Origin: Escallonia rubra
Taxonomy: Eukaryota; Streptophyta; Magnoliopsida; Escalloniales; Escalloniaceae
NCBI GenBank assembly: GCA_033065855.1
Contig: JAVXUO010002910.1
Coordinates: 92,818-156,817 of the forward strand
Reading direction: 5' to 3'
DNA: 64,000 bases
In this document: positions 44,091-57,637 of the stretch, piece after piece
Numbering within the stretch: position 1 is the first letter of the stretch
Layout: each line of letters starts with the position of its first letter
Notes under the pieces: model-generated
The model's input: only the letters and a program-made list of their open reading frames with translations
Database searches by the model: none
Told to the model about the DNA's origin: nothing
Program-made: the position numbers and the translations under genes

Positions 44091-47000
44091 TGTAATACCC
44101 CGAACCTAGGCTTAATCGGTTATTATTACTTTAGCAATAGTTTCTAAGAGTGATGTTCTTTTGAGTTTTTAGCGACGAATTTGGGGAGCATTATAATGAT
44201 GATCTTTAGCGACAATTTTAGAATCATAAGAAAAATTTAACGATAACAGATATTATTGATATTGATTAATGTCGTTGGCAAGGATTAGCGTTAACTGGTA
44301 TTTTTCTAGAAACCTTTAGCGACAATTTTATACATGTAGTTAGCGTCGATATTTTATTAGCAACTTTAGTTACGAATTAGTGTAGCGGGGTTAAGTAATA
44401 ACCCGTTAAATTCTTTTAATACGTTATCTTTCATAAATAACTATATTGGGCGTTTTTTTTAAGTTCCGGGTGAAAATTAAATGACTCACGAAATTGTAAA
44501 GGGGGTTAATGTAATTATACAACTTAGGGTTGTTATATATATATATATGCATAAACTACATGCAGCCGACCCTAATCAACCCCTCCAAAGAATTTCGGCA
44601 AACAACAATAGGAAGAAGGCTTGAAACGGAGGATCCCGAGACATTCCGGCAGGATTTTCCGGTAAGCCTACTCAGAAAATATATGCTTCATGTATTGATA
44701 CATATATATATACATGTATTTAAGTATGGATATCATTGAATGGGAGGGCTGCGAAGGGATGGATTTAGGTATAATACGATTGGGCTATGGGTGTTGTTCA
44801 TGCGTGAGTATGTAAACTAATTTCAAACATTAGTGTATGCTGTGTGTTGTTGTGCGCTGCGGATAACGGCATGGAGGAAGAAGGGGCTGCCAAGGTGGGC
44901 AACTGTGGTGCTGTGTCATGTGTGTATTTTTGTGGTGCGTAGGTGAGCTTTAAGGTGGAAAAGTGAGGGGAAAAGGGCTGCCATGGTGGGCAGCCATGGC
45001 GCTGTCCTGTGTGGGTGTTTAGGAGGGTGAAAAGGTGGAAAAAGGAAAGAGAATGGGGCTGACGTAGGGCAGCATATATGTGGATGTTTGAGGGTGAGCT
45101 ATGAGCGTGCAGTTGGGTGGCAAATCTAAAGGAAATGGCTGTGCGACAACGGGTGTAAGCAGCCTTGTTCACGGATGTTTACCATGTATATGCCTGGGTA
45201 CACAGCCGCGTAATGGCCATGACTATGATGGTTTGGAATAGGTGGTGCGTGTGTGAGAGTGCGATGTGCGTGCAAGGGAGGAAAGGCAGCTTGTGTGAGC
45301 TGTGTATTGTGTTATTGTGGGTGCAAGTATGGTGGGTTTTTGGCGTTCAAGGAAAGGGGATGGAGGATGGTTGCGCATGGTGTGTGTTGGGGTGTTTTTG
45401 TGCTTGTGTGATGGTGTAAAGGGAAGGGAAATCTGTCGCAAATGGAGCTGCCAAAAGGCAGCAGGTGAGTGAGGTGTTTGTAGTGTTTTTGTGTGTATGT
45501 AGAGGTGTAAAAAGAAGGGCAAGACTACTGTAAATGGGACTGCTATAAGGTGTAGTGTGTGAGGTGTTTGTGGGGAATTGAGTTCTGTGTGCATGTGCGT
45601 GTGTATAGTATTTAGTGGTGTATGTTTGTGTGGATAAGTGTAATGTGGTTATATATTGTGGAGTATTGAGTGTATAATAGGTGTTTGAAGGTGGGTTTTT
45701 TTTTTCTAATTGTGTGTGAGTGTCGTGTGAGAAGTGATTTCAGGTAGAATTACTGCTGGGTTGATACGAAGGAGGAGATGATTGGAGGGAAAGGGTTTTG
45801 TTTTTAAAATTAAACTCAAAAGTGTCGCTAAAGGATACTATTGTTTTAACAGCTCCTTTCCGAAATTTTAAAATATATATATCTAGAAAGTTATTTGGAC
45901 AAAATGCAAAAGAGTAACTTATATTAATTTTGCAAGAACTACACACAGTAAAAATTTCAGATTTTTCGGAGCTCAGGAAGCATGCTAACTAATTTTATTA
46001 GTAAAAGAGTTTTCGGCATATTTTAAAATAGTAAACTAAGTTATTAAATTATGATAATTTTATAATAGTCTTATATAGCTATGATAATGTATATTCCAGA
46101 GTTTTAAAAGTTTTGAAAGTCGTTTGCTATTTTTAGCGTTCTTAGCAGTGTAGCGCTCGAACGGATATAACGTAACGCTTAATTGTCACGATAGTTAGTA
46201 AATTATTTCTAAGGACCTCTTCTGAATAGATTCAGACAAAGTGCAAATATGTAATTAATTCTAATGACTCTTTTAGGTTATATCTAGGTGGATAAGGTAC
46301 TTTAGGCATTGGGGGCAAATAGGTAATTATACATAGGTCGGGGGACGGTTGGGTAAAATTTTACTCATCTAAAATAAAACTAATACCTAGTACTTAGGTG
46401 AGCTCGAGCATTAATGAATGACATTTGTATGATTTGTTATTTAGGTTTTGATAGTCAAGAGTTAGGGCCGGCATTTGAGCAAATACCTGAAGCGAATTTT
46501 GAGCGAGGTAAGTACTCCTGCCATATTCCTCCGTATACCCTATTTTCCGTTTATGTATATGTATGAATGAATTGTTCCAATTAGAAGTTTTAAAGCCTTT
46601 TACATGCTACTGCTTTTGTGTAAATTGTTTGATGAGAAAATGCATCAAAAATGCATCAAAAATGCCATGGAATGTTTTATATGAGTAGTGTTTTAAAGTT
46701 GGCTTATGTTGAATGAGACGGTATTTCTGCCTTGGTTGTTGCGCCCCATATCCACGGGGGAAAGTTGGATTGTTGGGTCCTAGTCAACGGGACGATACGT
46801 TGACGCACAGTACTGTTGCTCGTGGTGCGCCATTGCGTCCACACCAATATGTATCCCGGACGAAGAAGGGATTGTGGGCCCTAGTCAGGGGGGCGCATAC
46901 CCTGACCAAATAATGTTCATCCCAGGTGGAGTAGGGATTGTGGGCCCTAGTCAGGGGGGAATGTACGTTGACCACAACATACCTAAGTTATGATGAGAAC

Positions 47001-47630
47001 TGTTATAGTTGTTAATGAGCCTTCTTGATGTCATGCTTCGTTACTGTGAATCTTGGATGAATTGCTTTCATAAAGTAGATATATGTATAATAACTCTTGT
47101 GAAAATATTTACCAGTTTCAAATTGAAGAAAACCATGGCATGTTTCATGTTTTTATGAATCCCAAAATCTATTTTAGGGATATGGTCTGTGTACTTACTG
47201 GGCCCCAAGCTCATTCTTTTAAATATTTTTTAGGCGATGATCTAGATGGAACCGGCACTGATGAAGGCCACGAGGATTACGGTAGCCGACTACTAGAGGA
47301 GTCGTAGTCCTCTTAAATTATTTAATAAGTCTTTAGGTGGTATGCTAGTACTAAATTTGTAATTTAAGATTTTTTTGGAGCTTAGATGTCCACCGGATTT
47401 AAAATGATCTATGTTAGTTGTTAAACAAAGAATTTCATTAGAGATTTATTGAGAAATTTTAAGCATGATTTTGGAAACCTTATTAAGGAGATAGATTTAA
47501 ATTACTTGGTTACAGGTTCTTGTGTACAGGTTGTTGTAAGGCGTGGCAGAGCCCTGGCAGGTGTTTGAATGGGCCTGCGGCCGGTCACGTGCCTAGCTCG
47601 CGGGCCTACCCGTGGGTTCGGGTCGTGACA
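44091..47630 (+). mobile_element. Solo LTR, 3.54 kb (TGTAATACCCCGAAC family)
   Basis: Starts TGTAATACCCCGAACC and ends GGGTTCGGGTCGTGACA, flanked by the exact duplication ATACG (44086-44090 and 47631-47635). It lacks a primer site and coding region. The start aligns with the fragment at 27394, including TTTTAGCGACGA and AGCGACAATTTTA words. The middle is GT-rich with GGGCTGCCATGGTGGGCAGC-like copies at 44884, 44978 and 45056. TTGTGGGCCCTAGTCAGGGG-type units occur three times at 46763-46960. Confidence 0.93.
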
Positions 47631-47635
47631 ATACG

Positions 47636-47867
47636 TGACTCTCACGTACTGACCTGAAGAGAGGGTCAAATACCCTCGGACTCAAAACTGGACCAGGAGA
47701 AAGAAAAGATGGGAGTGTGACTGAAAAGTCACAGCAAGAATCATATTTTATTTTATTATTATTATCTTTTAATTTTTTTCAGCATATGAATTTTTTATAT
47801 ATTTTCTTCTTACTAGAGGTAAGAGACATAATTTCATAGTGTACACTGGGACGAGACAAAGACACTA
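47636..47867. repeat. Continuation of the split repeat-rich DNA
   Basis: GACTCTCACGTACTGACCTG continues the GTGACTTTCACGTACTAACT-style units seen at 43868, showing that 43740-44090 and this segment were contiguous before the solo LTR inserted. Confidence 0.6.
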
Positions 47868-48925
47868 TGTAACACCCTAAACCCCAAGATATTTTTAACG
47901 TTTTTTTTTATTTAACAACTTCTAGCGACGATTAGTGTAAGCAGGATCATGTAGCAACGATTAAATTTTTCTTAGCACATTATTTTATCGTAAATAGTTA
48001 TTTTGGGCTATTTCGTAATAATAAAAAGTTTTGGGTACATTTTTAAATAACTAATGAAACTTTAGGGAAGGTTTTGGTAATTGTGCTTTTAGGGTTTTAT
48101 ATAAGCCAGACAAAATGGGTGGGTGGGTAGAGTTTGGATTTGAATCAATGGGTTTGGGTTAAATGGGTGACAGACCCATTTAAACCAATTTATTTGTGGG
48201 TTAACTGGGTCAATTATTAAATGGTTTGGTTTAACCCATTATCTCCACAGACCCATTTACACCCATTATCTCGTCCAAGTTAGCGTCTTTGTTTTTCCGA
48301 CGCCGTCGCCTGAGCCCGTGACCTGCGTCGCCCCAAGCCCCTCTCCCTTGCCCATAGCTGCCCCACTATCGGTGCCACGGTCACCTCCGGCATTGGATGT
48401 AACCTCGCTGCCCACCTTTTTCCTTTCTTCCTCCCTCCTTTTTTGTTAGATCCTGGTTGCCCGGTGGCGTTGCTCCGTCCTGTTTCTCGTCGAATGGCTG
48501 TGAGACTCAGATCTTCTCCTTGTCGATTGGTTGTCAAGATGGTTTTCAGATCTGCTCCACAAAAATGAAAATTAACCACCGCTGACACTCAAGGTCCCAG
48601 CACCCCCAATACACAAATTTGTTTCTCCTTTGCTCAATCACACCATCTCGAGTTGATTTCGGAGCAGTGATTTCTCACTACCTTTCATCTTGTTCGTTGT
48701 GTTGTTGATTGGGTTTGATTCTTTGTGTCTGGGTTTGGTTTGTGGGGATGCTGGTGGATGTTGGCTTCGGCTGAGTTTTGACCCTGTGTATTTTGGTGTT
48801 ATTTCAGCGCGATGACCGGGTAATTGGCCGATTACAATCCGATTTTAAGCGTGTAGTATGGGTGTCGCCTGAGGATATGTTTTGGTTTGGAAAAATCCAA
48901 AAATTTTCATGCTTGCAACAATCTG

Positions 48926-49053
48926 AATGTGTGTGTGTGAGAGAGAGAGAGTGGTTTGGAGGAAACACAAAATTTTCCATGCCCGCAACAACCCGAATGT
49001 GTGTGTGTGAGAGAGAGAGTGCATGTGTGACAAAGGAGAGAGAGAGTGTGTGT
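48926..49053. repeat. (GT)n(GA)n microsatellites in duplicated 70-bp unit
   Basis: AATGTGTGTGTGTGAGAGAGAG occurs near 48926 and again near 48996, with a flanking copy of TGGTTTGGAGGAAAC, then a third GAGAGTGTGTGTG tract at 49037. Confidence 0.85.
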
Positions 49054-50453
49054 GTAAATTTTACTCTTTTAAAAAATTACTTTATGTTTATGGTTAAATG
49101 GGGCTCGTCAAGTTAATGCTCCACTGCCTCTCCTCATCTTCATCATCACCGCAGACCAACAACCGTGGACACACTGACAACCGCGGCTGCTGTCACACCA
49201 GTGACAACTACATCAGGCAACTTGCTACCACCAGTCCGTGGTCAACAACCACAGTACCAAACGCAACCACAGCCCCGTCGCCAAACCAAAATATGCACAG
49301 CCCCGCAACAGATCTGAGCCTCGCTGGGCTGCTACCGCCATTACGTCGACGACCACCACCACCACTCTCAACACCACCGCCCCTGCCTCCATTTGAACCA
49401 CCCGTTAGTAGTTTGGAGGCCATCCTTACCTTGAAAACCTAGATCTACAATAGATCTGAGCCTAGATGGATCTGATTCGAGAATCTCGCTCGAGGACTTC
49501 GCCGGAATTTTCAAGAGATGACATGTTTGAAGCTTCTGGAGTGAGGATGGTGTTTGGTTGTGGGTGGTGTACTATTTCTTGTGGTGGCGACAGGGCGATG
49601 AGGACGGCAGAGAGTGAACAACTCCGGCATCTGATGGCGGCAACACCGACGGGGCACGAGTGGCGACAGCCGATCCGTTGTTGCCTTTATGGGATGGCCG
49701 AGACTTATTGGTCAACACAATTAATTTAAATGGTTTCATGGGCACCCACTTAGAACCCATTTAAACCAGTGTGTTATTGGGTTGGAAAAATAGTTGACCC
49801 ATTAAGACCCAATTATTAAATTGGTGGATCTGGGTGGCATTTAAATGGGTGGTTCTGGCGGGTTAATGGGTTTGGGTAGACCTGGCAATCGGGTAAACCG
49901 GACGGGTACGAGTAAAAACCGGATGGGTACGGATAAAATCGGATTGGGTAAAAATTACCCGATTTTTTTTGGGTAACTTTTCACTGCATCCGTACCCTAC
50001 CCTTACGGGTAGGGTATTACCCGCGGGTATATACCCGTTTTTAATTTTTTTTAAATTGTAATGCTCATACTGATTTCAGTGATTTGGTTAACTGCACAGG
50101 CACATCACTACTGCTTCTGCTTGTAACTTTTTTATTCTTTTGCTTATTTTGGCAACAGTTAACACATTTCAACTTATCAAAAACTAAAAGTTACGACAAA
50201 TAGAAATCATAATCTCCTTATCCTACTTAGTTATTATTAAATACTTACTACTTAGTACTTACTTACTAGCATGTTAATTGTTAAATAACACGAGAACAAT
50301 TACAATCATCTAAACCCATTCCCCAATCCCCACCCACAATCCAAAATAAAATAAGTAAACTTTAAACAACAATTACATCATTACATTACATGCATAAATT
50401 CACTGAAATTAAAGTCTTCAATTCCATCAACATGTACTAAAACTCCAACGTCT

Positions 50454-52696
50454 TCAAACATCCGTTAAGCTTCTTGCATCCAACTTCAACGAACCGTCCA
50501 TGTTCACATTGATAGGCAAAGGTAACACAAGTTCACTATCCTCCGGCTCTTCACCTACATTTAAGCAAATAAGATTAAACTAAATCCCAAAACACATAAA
50601 TATACTTCATATTCTAATGCTTTAAAAATAATAACTTACTTTGAATTGCATAGCCATACAACCAATTACGTCCGCAAACCAAAGCTTGAGCATTATCCGG
50701 AGTAAGTGAACTCCGAACTTTTGAAAGAACTTTTGCTCCAATACTAAAAGCCGATTCGGAGGCAACAGTGGTTATTGGAATGCTCATAATGTCACGTGCC
50801 ATATTAGAAAGAATAGTATACCTAGACCGATTGTCTTTCCAATACTCCAACACATCTAAATACGCATATTCCACGCGATCATATGCTTGCTCTTCCAAAT
50901 AAAGATCCAAATCCGACTTCTTCTTGGCCTCAAGTCGTCGCTTTTTAAAGTACTCCTACATTTTTCAAATGACAAATGTATTAAACAAGAAATATAAACA
51001 AATAAACAAGAAAAGTAAACATAAAAAGGAAATAACTTACTTCGGCCTCATCTTCTTCCACAGAAATGACACTTGTACCAACTGAAGCTTTATCTTTTGG
51101 AGCGGAATTTTGAGATGCATATTCTTCGTAGAGCTTCTCGATCTTCTTTTTGAGCTCCTTTGCCTTATATTTGCCTTCACCCGCATCAATCTTTTCATAA
51201 CAATATTCCACGTATCCTAACTTGTAGCGAGGATCAAGCACTGTTGCTATAGCTAGGATAGTACTATAAGACTCCCAATACTTTAAAAACTTAGGATACA
51301 TTCCTGTGGCCATAGTTCTCAAAACTAGATCCTCACTTTCCATCTCTTCCATTATACGCAACTGAATTCTCCACACCGAATTAAAATACAGATTTGATGT
51401 TACGTACTCAGTCCCGGACACAAGATTGGTCATCACAGCAAATGGGGCCAAAAACTTTGCAATTTTAGCCCCCTATCCCATTCTTCACTGGTGGGACAAT
51501 ACTTATAGCCAGGTTCAATGAAGGAATAATTCACAAATGCTGACCGAAATTTAAGCGCACACTCTAGCATAAAGAAAGTAGAGTTCCAATGGGTGGGAAC
51601 ATCCATGCGCAAACCCATCGAAGTTGCCACACCAACTTGCTCACAACATTGGACAAACTTTATCATACTACCCTCGGATCCTTTCACATACTTAATCCTA
51701 TCCCTAATCTTGTAAATAGCCTCATTAGCAACTTTCAACCCGTCTTGAACAATGAGGTTCAAGATATGAGCCGAACATCGTATGTAAAAATAATCTCCAT
51801 TACTCACCAAGACTTTGTTGACTAGCAATCGATTCTTCAAATGTTCTTGCATGTTATCACAACTAGTAGCATTGTCTAAAGTAATCGAAAACACTTTCTT
51901 CTCAATTCCCCAATCCTTTAAAAACTCATATGCTTTGTCACACAACGATTTACCAGAATGTGGAGGAGTAAAATGAGAAAAATTAAGAATCCTACTATGT
52001 AATTTCCAATTTTCATCAATAAAGTGTGCAGTCAAGCAAATATATCCCTCATATCTAATAGAAGTCCACACATCCACCGTAAGACATAACTTACCTCTAA
52101 TTCTACCCAAAGCAAGCTTAAGCATGTCTTTCTGACTCAACGAGATTTTAATGCAATCGGCTTTTGCAGTATTACGAGAATAATGCTTGACCTCTGGATT
52201 CAAATAACTGTGAACGTCCCTAAGACCCTCATGTTCAGCAGCCAAGAAAGGATAGTTATGCTTCATCATTGCAATAGCCATTTTTTCACGATAAACATCT
52301 TGAGAAATCTTTCTGGACCTCAACTTCAAAGAGTGATCTAAATGCATTTGTTTTACGTCCATAAATTCTTTCTTGTACACACTACAAACCTTAAGATGTT
52401 TATGCATATTTGAAGTCCCATACGTGCCCTTGCACGGCTTCCCTTCAGGAGTTGTCCCCATGGCAAAACTCTTGTCTTTACACCACCTACACACGGCCCT
52501 ATGTTTATTATTATTCTCCACAATATCAAATTTTTCCCAAATTTCACCCCTACTAGACTTTTCATCGACGACGCTATTACTAATTGTCATTAGCAACTTC
52601 ATCAGGGTTGGTAAAAACTTGATGAGATTCATCTTCATCTTCAACATCAACAACCTCAACATTCTCAGCAGGTACATTCTTGTTTACAGATTCCAT
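50454..52696 (-). pseudogene. hAT transposase, BED zinc finger type (RICESLEEPER-like)
   Basis: The enzyme would cut and move hAT ends. The start is MESVNKNVPAENVEV at 52696. A frame change near 52580 leads to EIWEKFDIVENNNKHRAVCR and WCKDKSF with a CxxC...HxxxxxC BED finger (52530-52390). The transposase core follows (FLAAEHEGLRDV, LTVDVWTSIRYEGYICLTAH, FSITLDNATSCDNM, RCSAHILNLIVQDGL). A second frame change sits at a C run (51469-51473). The end has the hAT dimerisation block PITTVASESAFSIGAKVL with SLTPDNAQALVCGRNWL (50790-50660). Consensus GTAAGT donors give introns 50956-51040 and 50555-50639 and a last exon ending in a stop at 50454. Two frameshifts make this copy inactive, although the rest is well preserved. 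Confidence 0.92.
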
Positions 52697-53299
52697 AGAT
52701 TCTACAGCAAAAAAAAATTATGGACGTATTAACTATGGGTATACTAGGGAGGGACTGCGGTTTACAGCCCCAATCCAAAACCCAAAATCCACCACGAGCA
52801 ATACATTATACTAACATATAACTAACAAGTAACAAATATCAAATTTCCATTCAGTATACAGCCTACTAGTGCCTGCCTATTGCCTACTGCCAAATCAATT
52901 TGCATAGAACAAGAAATCAAGAATCAATAAAACTGCATTACTGCCTACTGCCACAAACCACAATCAAAATTTATCATCCACCACAACAAAAGCCAACTCC
53001 AACATCAAATCCAGAACATATAATTTCTCATCCACCGCTACAATATCACAACAATACTGCCTATGTGCCGTGTGCGTAGTGCCTACTAGCTTCTGCCCAA
53101 ATCACAATTCAATAATCCAACTCCAACAGCAACACATCATATATGATATAACAAAGACATATACGAAAGTACGATCAACAGCATTGCAGCAACACTATAT
53201 CTTTCTCAAATAAATTCAACAAAATCATGTAGGATCATGGAAGACAAATTAAATTAAGTAGAAGCAGGCAAGCAGCCACGATGAAATGAGCAGAGAGTA

Positions 53300-53660
53300 A
53301 GTTACAGGCTACTAACCTTCCACGTTGGGTTCTTCCGTGTCGCCGGCGAGAGCCTGAAGGTTGAAGATTGACGAGCTTAAAGCCTTGAAGAATGAAAGAG
53401 CTTGAAGAGTGAAGGCTGAAAACTGGTCGCCGGCGGTGGAGAGACAATCTGACTGTGTCGTCACGGTTAAGCCGGCGGTAGAGAAATAAAAAAGGATGAC
53501 TGAGTGACTGAAGGTGTCGTCACGATTCACGATCGCCGGCGGTGGAGGTACGGGAGCGTAGAGGAGCCGGCGGTGGAGGTGGAGGTACGACCCTTGATCG
53601 ACGGTGTCACGATCTGCCGGATCTGGTCACCGGCGGTAGAGAGACAGTTGAAAGCGGCGG
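53300..53660. repeat. GCCGGCGGTGGAG repeats in hAT 5' region
   Basis: Five or six copies of (C)GCCGGCGGTGGAGAGAC-like words within 350 bp upstream of the hAT transposase. They give short open frames on the minus strand that look like composition artefacts. Confidence 0.7.
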
Positions 53661-54599
53661 CGTAAGAGAACTCGAGTCTCTGTCTCTCTGATGGAGGCGA
53701 GAGGAGAGAAATCAGCCGAAAAGGGTTTAGGTTAACTAGGGCATTGATTTTTTCTTCTATATATACCCCAAAAATGGATATCCGCGGGTACCCGAAAACC
53801 GACCCGGACATACCCGAAAAAAACGGATCGGTTCGGGTACGGTTCCAAATTGCGCGGGTACTCTATATAGCTATCCGTACCCGGGGTTTTTGAACAGGTA
53901 CGGGTAGAAAATTGCCAGGTCTAGGTTTGGGTTGTGATTGACACTTCTAGTTTTATATATATAACCTACATAGTACATACTATAGAGCAGCTGTCCCCGT
54001 CTTGGTTTTCAGAATTCGGTAGAGAGAGAGAAGGGAAAAGAGAAGGGAAATGAGAGAAAGAGAAAAAGAAGAGCTGCTGTTTGTCGGAATCCGGAGAGCG
54101 TAGCGACAATTTCTGGTAAATTTCTAACCCTTATTTTCCCTCTAGTTTACTCCGTGATTTATGGGGGAAGGGATCTGGGTGTATGGCCGTGAGAATAAGT
54201 TTGCCGTGGGTTTTCGGGAGTGCCATAATGATGCATGAGGAGCAGTGAGATGTGGTTATGGCTGTGAGAGAAACGGGCTACCGCTAGGCACCGTAAAATT
54301 GGAATTATAGGTGGGTTTTCGTGTGAGCTTTGTGGGTAGGACAACCGAGTTTTGGACTGTGCAAGAAGGGGACTTACACCTTGTGGGTTTTGTGGCCATG
54401 ACAACCATGGTTGCCGAGAGGAAAAAGGGGAGTTTGTGCAGCCATGGGGTTGCCGTGGGAGAGAAAGACACATTTTTGTCGTGGGTCTCAGTGTGCTTCA
54501 CGTTAAGCAGTGAGTATTTGTGATGGTGTATGAGTGTGGTGAAGAGTGATGGTATTCGTGTACATGTGTGGGTATGGTGCGTGCTATTATGTGTAACAG

Positions 54600-55260
54600 T
54601 GTGTGTTTGTGTGGGTGCGTTCATGGGACGAAGGGGTGGTTCAAGAAAGTCATAGCAATGGTGGTTGTGACTGTACACCTGTGTATGTGCGGTTGAGGGA
54701 CTGCAGATTAGAGAGGAAGAATAACTGTGTGGGATTGTGGGGTTTGTGACTGCCCTAGGGTATTGTGGTTGATGGGTTTGGGTTGTGCATGTGAGCTGCG
54801 TGCGTGCGAAGTGTGTATGTGTGTGTGGGCTGCTGTGCAGCCGTGTATGCATGTGTGTGTCGTGTATTGTGTGTGGCAAGGTGATTTGTGTGTATGGGCT
54901 GCTGTGCAGCCGTGTAGTGTGCTGTGTGCCTGAAGTGTGTGTGTGTGTTTAGGTTGTGTGATGTGTGTGGGTTGCGTTAGTGTGTGTTGTGTGCTGTGTG
55001 TGCGCGTTAGGGTGCGTTAGTGTGTGCGTTGTGTGTATTGTGTGAGTGCGTGGAGCTGCTGAGGCAGCTAGGTGTGTGTGTGTGTGTGTGTGAGTGAGTT
55101 ATGTGTTCGGGTGTGTGCGTGTACTGTGAGTTTGGTGTGTGGGTTTGTATTTTGAGTGTGTTGTGTGTTTTTGGTTTGTATATCTGCGTGCATGTGTGAG
55201 TTCAGGTGTGTGTTGTGTGTTTTGGAGTGTGTGGGTTTGCAAGGAAAAGAGAGAGAGGGA
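54600..55260. repeat. GT-rich low-complexity tract in solo LTR
   Basis: TGTGTG-rich sequence including GGCTGCTGTGCAGCCGTGTA near 54826 and 54895 and (GT)n near 55074. The sister LTRs at 22180 and 45240 are GT-rich at the same relative place. Confidence 0.8.
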
Positions 55261-57637
55261 TTAAGGGCTGTTGGGTGTTGGACAAGGACAAGAGCTACTG
55301 CCGCTGTAAGGGGTTGGTGTTATTTTTTTCTTTGTGTGTGATGTGTCTGGGGATGCCACCAAGGAATATGAATTCATATGGGTGCAGCCTTTCGAAGTGC
55401 CAGTATCTTTAGCTGAAGGTTTTGTTTCATGTTTTATTTCCATAAGGAAGATTGGAAGATTGAGGATTGGAAAAGTTTTGCCAGTGGTTTAAATTTAAGA
55501 CATGGGTGAGTGTGTGTGTATGTGTGGTTGAAAGCGAATGTGTAAGAGAATGAAAGGATATCCGTGAACGGAGTGTTGGGTTTTGGACTTTGAGAAGAAG
55601 GGAAGAAGAAGAGAAGTACGGAGCGAGTAATTTGGGTTAACGTTAAGTTTGACACGTACATAGACTAGCGCACGGTTATTGTTAGCACGTAAACCTTTAC
55701 AATATAATAATTTAGGCCATATTAGAATTTTTGGTAAAATTTTATAATTTTCTGAAATCATATGTATTTTTAATATTTTCTGTAAGCTTAGACTTGTAAA
55801 ATTATTTTGGAGCCTTTAAACTCATGAATATGTTCTGGAAAAATTAGAGTAATATTTTTATGGTATAAATAAGTCTCAGTTTGAATTTGATGATTTTAGA
55901 GTTGATTTTCTATGGTTTCCGTATTGCATTGGTTTTAGCAAAATGAATAATTTTAAAATAGTTTTCTTGTTTTTTAAATTCTGATTTCTGATTTTATAAT
56001 TTTTATAAGTATTGTAAAGCTATTACAAAAATTATGGGAGTTTATTTCCAGCTAAAAGAAATTATGGCTATTTATGAGTTTTTATTGCATTTAAAGAAAT
56101 TATTTTAATTAAAAAATATTCAAAATTTCAGAAAAATCATATTTTGTCTTTTTATAATGTTTTAAACTGTAAAAGTGTTTTGTTATAATTTATTATGTAT
56201 TTGGAGTATCGTTACGCATCAAAGAGTATATAGGGATCTCGGGTAGGTTGGCTTCCTGCGGGACGCGCTTTGGGTTGCGTAATTCCGAGTTAAGGAGTGA
56301 GCACGCTGTGGGTAGCTATTGTCAAGTTTATAGTATAGTAGTGTAGATTATTTTCTGATAAATAATTTGCCAATCTAGGTTTATTCAGAGATTTTTTATC
56401 GAGGTTGCGTAGCATTGCATAGCTAGCTTAAATTGAGGTAAGGATTTTCTCTCCAAACCCTACTCATCATTCTAAATTCAAATGTTTTAATCTTCACTGT
56501 TTCGCAAATTGCATTGAAATTTGATTTTATGATTGACATTTAAAAGTAAGGAATTCTATCCGAACCCTATTTCATTATTCTGATTTCAAATGCTTATAAC
56601 AACAGTTTTACAAACTACATTGAATGTTGATTTTTATGTTTGATATAAAGATGTTTTCAAATTGTCCATGAAACCCTAATTTAAGCCTTATAGCGATGGT
56701 TTGGAATTCTTGTTTCATTCTCAGATGTTTATTGATTCGACCATCGTAAAACATTTTGAGTTGTACTTATCTCTGTTTCATTCTCATCTTGGAATTCATT
56801 GTTCATTTCATCTGTTTATTGATTGCTCATCGTAAAATATTTTCAATTGCATTTACTCATTCTAAATGTTGACATGAATTAGTAATTTGGGAGTTATAAG
56901 GATGGTGCGTTTTTGGCGTTATAAGGATGGTCTGTTGGTTGGATTAAACTAGTACCTAAATGGACTAGTCAGTGTACATATGTATATGTAAAGCGTATCG
57001 AGCACTGCCGGAGTGGCTTTGCTACAACGTACTACTCATGTTCAATGCTATCTATTTATGTTTTATTTCACTTGAAGTGTTTTGAAATGATTATTGATTT
57101 AAGGGATTGAGTTGATACTCATCCCTATGTTTATATTGAAATGTTGTGGTTTCCTTTGAAAACCCTTTTAAAATTATCATTTGATTGTATATAGAAAATC
57201 AATTGAATCGCTCTATTTCTCCATTTTAAAAGTTGTTATTTGGTTTAAATGTAAAATTGTAAGAATCATTTTTGATTATTTTTAAATCTTTAATCGACCT
57301 TAGCGGGCTCTCGAAAGCTCACTCTCCTTTGACTTCTTTTCCGCAGGTGATAAGCAGTAATTAAGTTACCCGAATAAGGATTAGAGCCGAGCGAGCAAAA
57401 GAAAAGGAATTAAATTTTGGTATTGATCGTGAGAACCCCTGTGCGGGTAATGATTAGTTTCTAAGAATTTTTAGACTTAGTTTGATGTATCATTTATGAC
57501 AGTCTACTGAGAATATGGTTTGACAAAAGATATAGCTGCTCTGATAATGACTGGCCATTTGGTTATGAGGTTATCATTGTCTTAGTGTCATTGATCGATT
57601 GAGTGTTAACGTTCCGGAAAAATTTTGGGATGTTACA

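Larger units (their letters stand above)
49877..53923 (-). mobile_element. hAT transposon, 4.05 kb, with broken transposase
   Basis: Terminal inverted repeats TAGACCTGGCAAT (49877-49889) and ATTGCCAGGTCTA (53911-53923) are perfect over 13 bp. The 8-bp duplication GGTTTGGG is exact (49869-49876 and 53924-53931). Subterminal regions contain many GGGTACGGGTA / TACCCG words, probably transposase sites. The only gene is a transposase on the minus strand. Confidence 0.96.
48102..53949. mobile_element. hAT-like element inserted in the solo LTR, itself interrupted
   Basis: The 8-bp duplication GTTTTATA lies at 48094-48101 and 53950-53957. Ends are TAAGCCAGAC and, inverted, TAGAAGTGTC, only loosely alike. 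Subterminal regions are full of AAATGGGT / ACCCATTT words on both sides (48110-48265 and 49735-49876). The element alone is about 1.8 kb. Its interior includes a GC-rich segment (48290-48420), a duplicated GTGTGTGAGAGAGA tract and the 115-codon frame 49098-49442 (S/P/T-rich), with no recognised transposase. Confidence 0.75.
47868..57637 (+). mobile_element. Solo LTR split by a nested hAT-like insertion
   Basis: Starts TGTAACACCCTAAACCCC and ends AAATTTTGGGATGTTACA, flanked by the exact duplication CACTA (47863-47867 and 57638-57642). With the insertion removed it is about 3.9 kb. Its 3' third aligns with the LTR at 21505-24285 (CTCGAAAGCTCACTCTCCTT, GAGTGTTAACGTTCCGG), so they are one family. 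54600-55260 is a long GT-rich tract; frames there are not genes. Confidence 0.92.

Noticed and set aside
54256-54879. 207-codon minus-strand frame as a gene
   Set aside because: It is a T/H/P-rich composition artefact of the GT-rich LTR tract, like 45223-45594.
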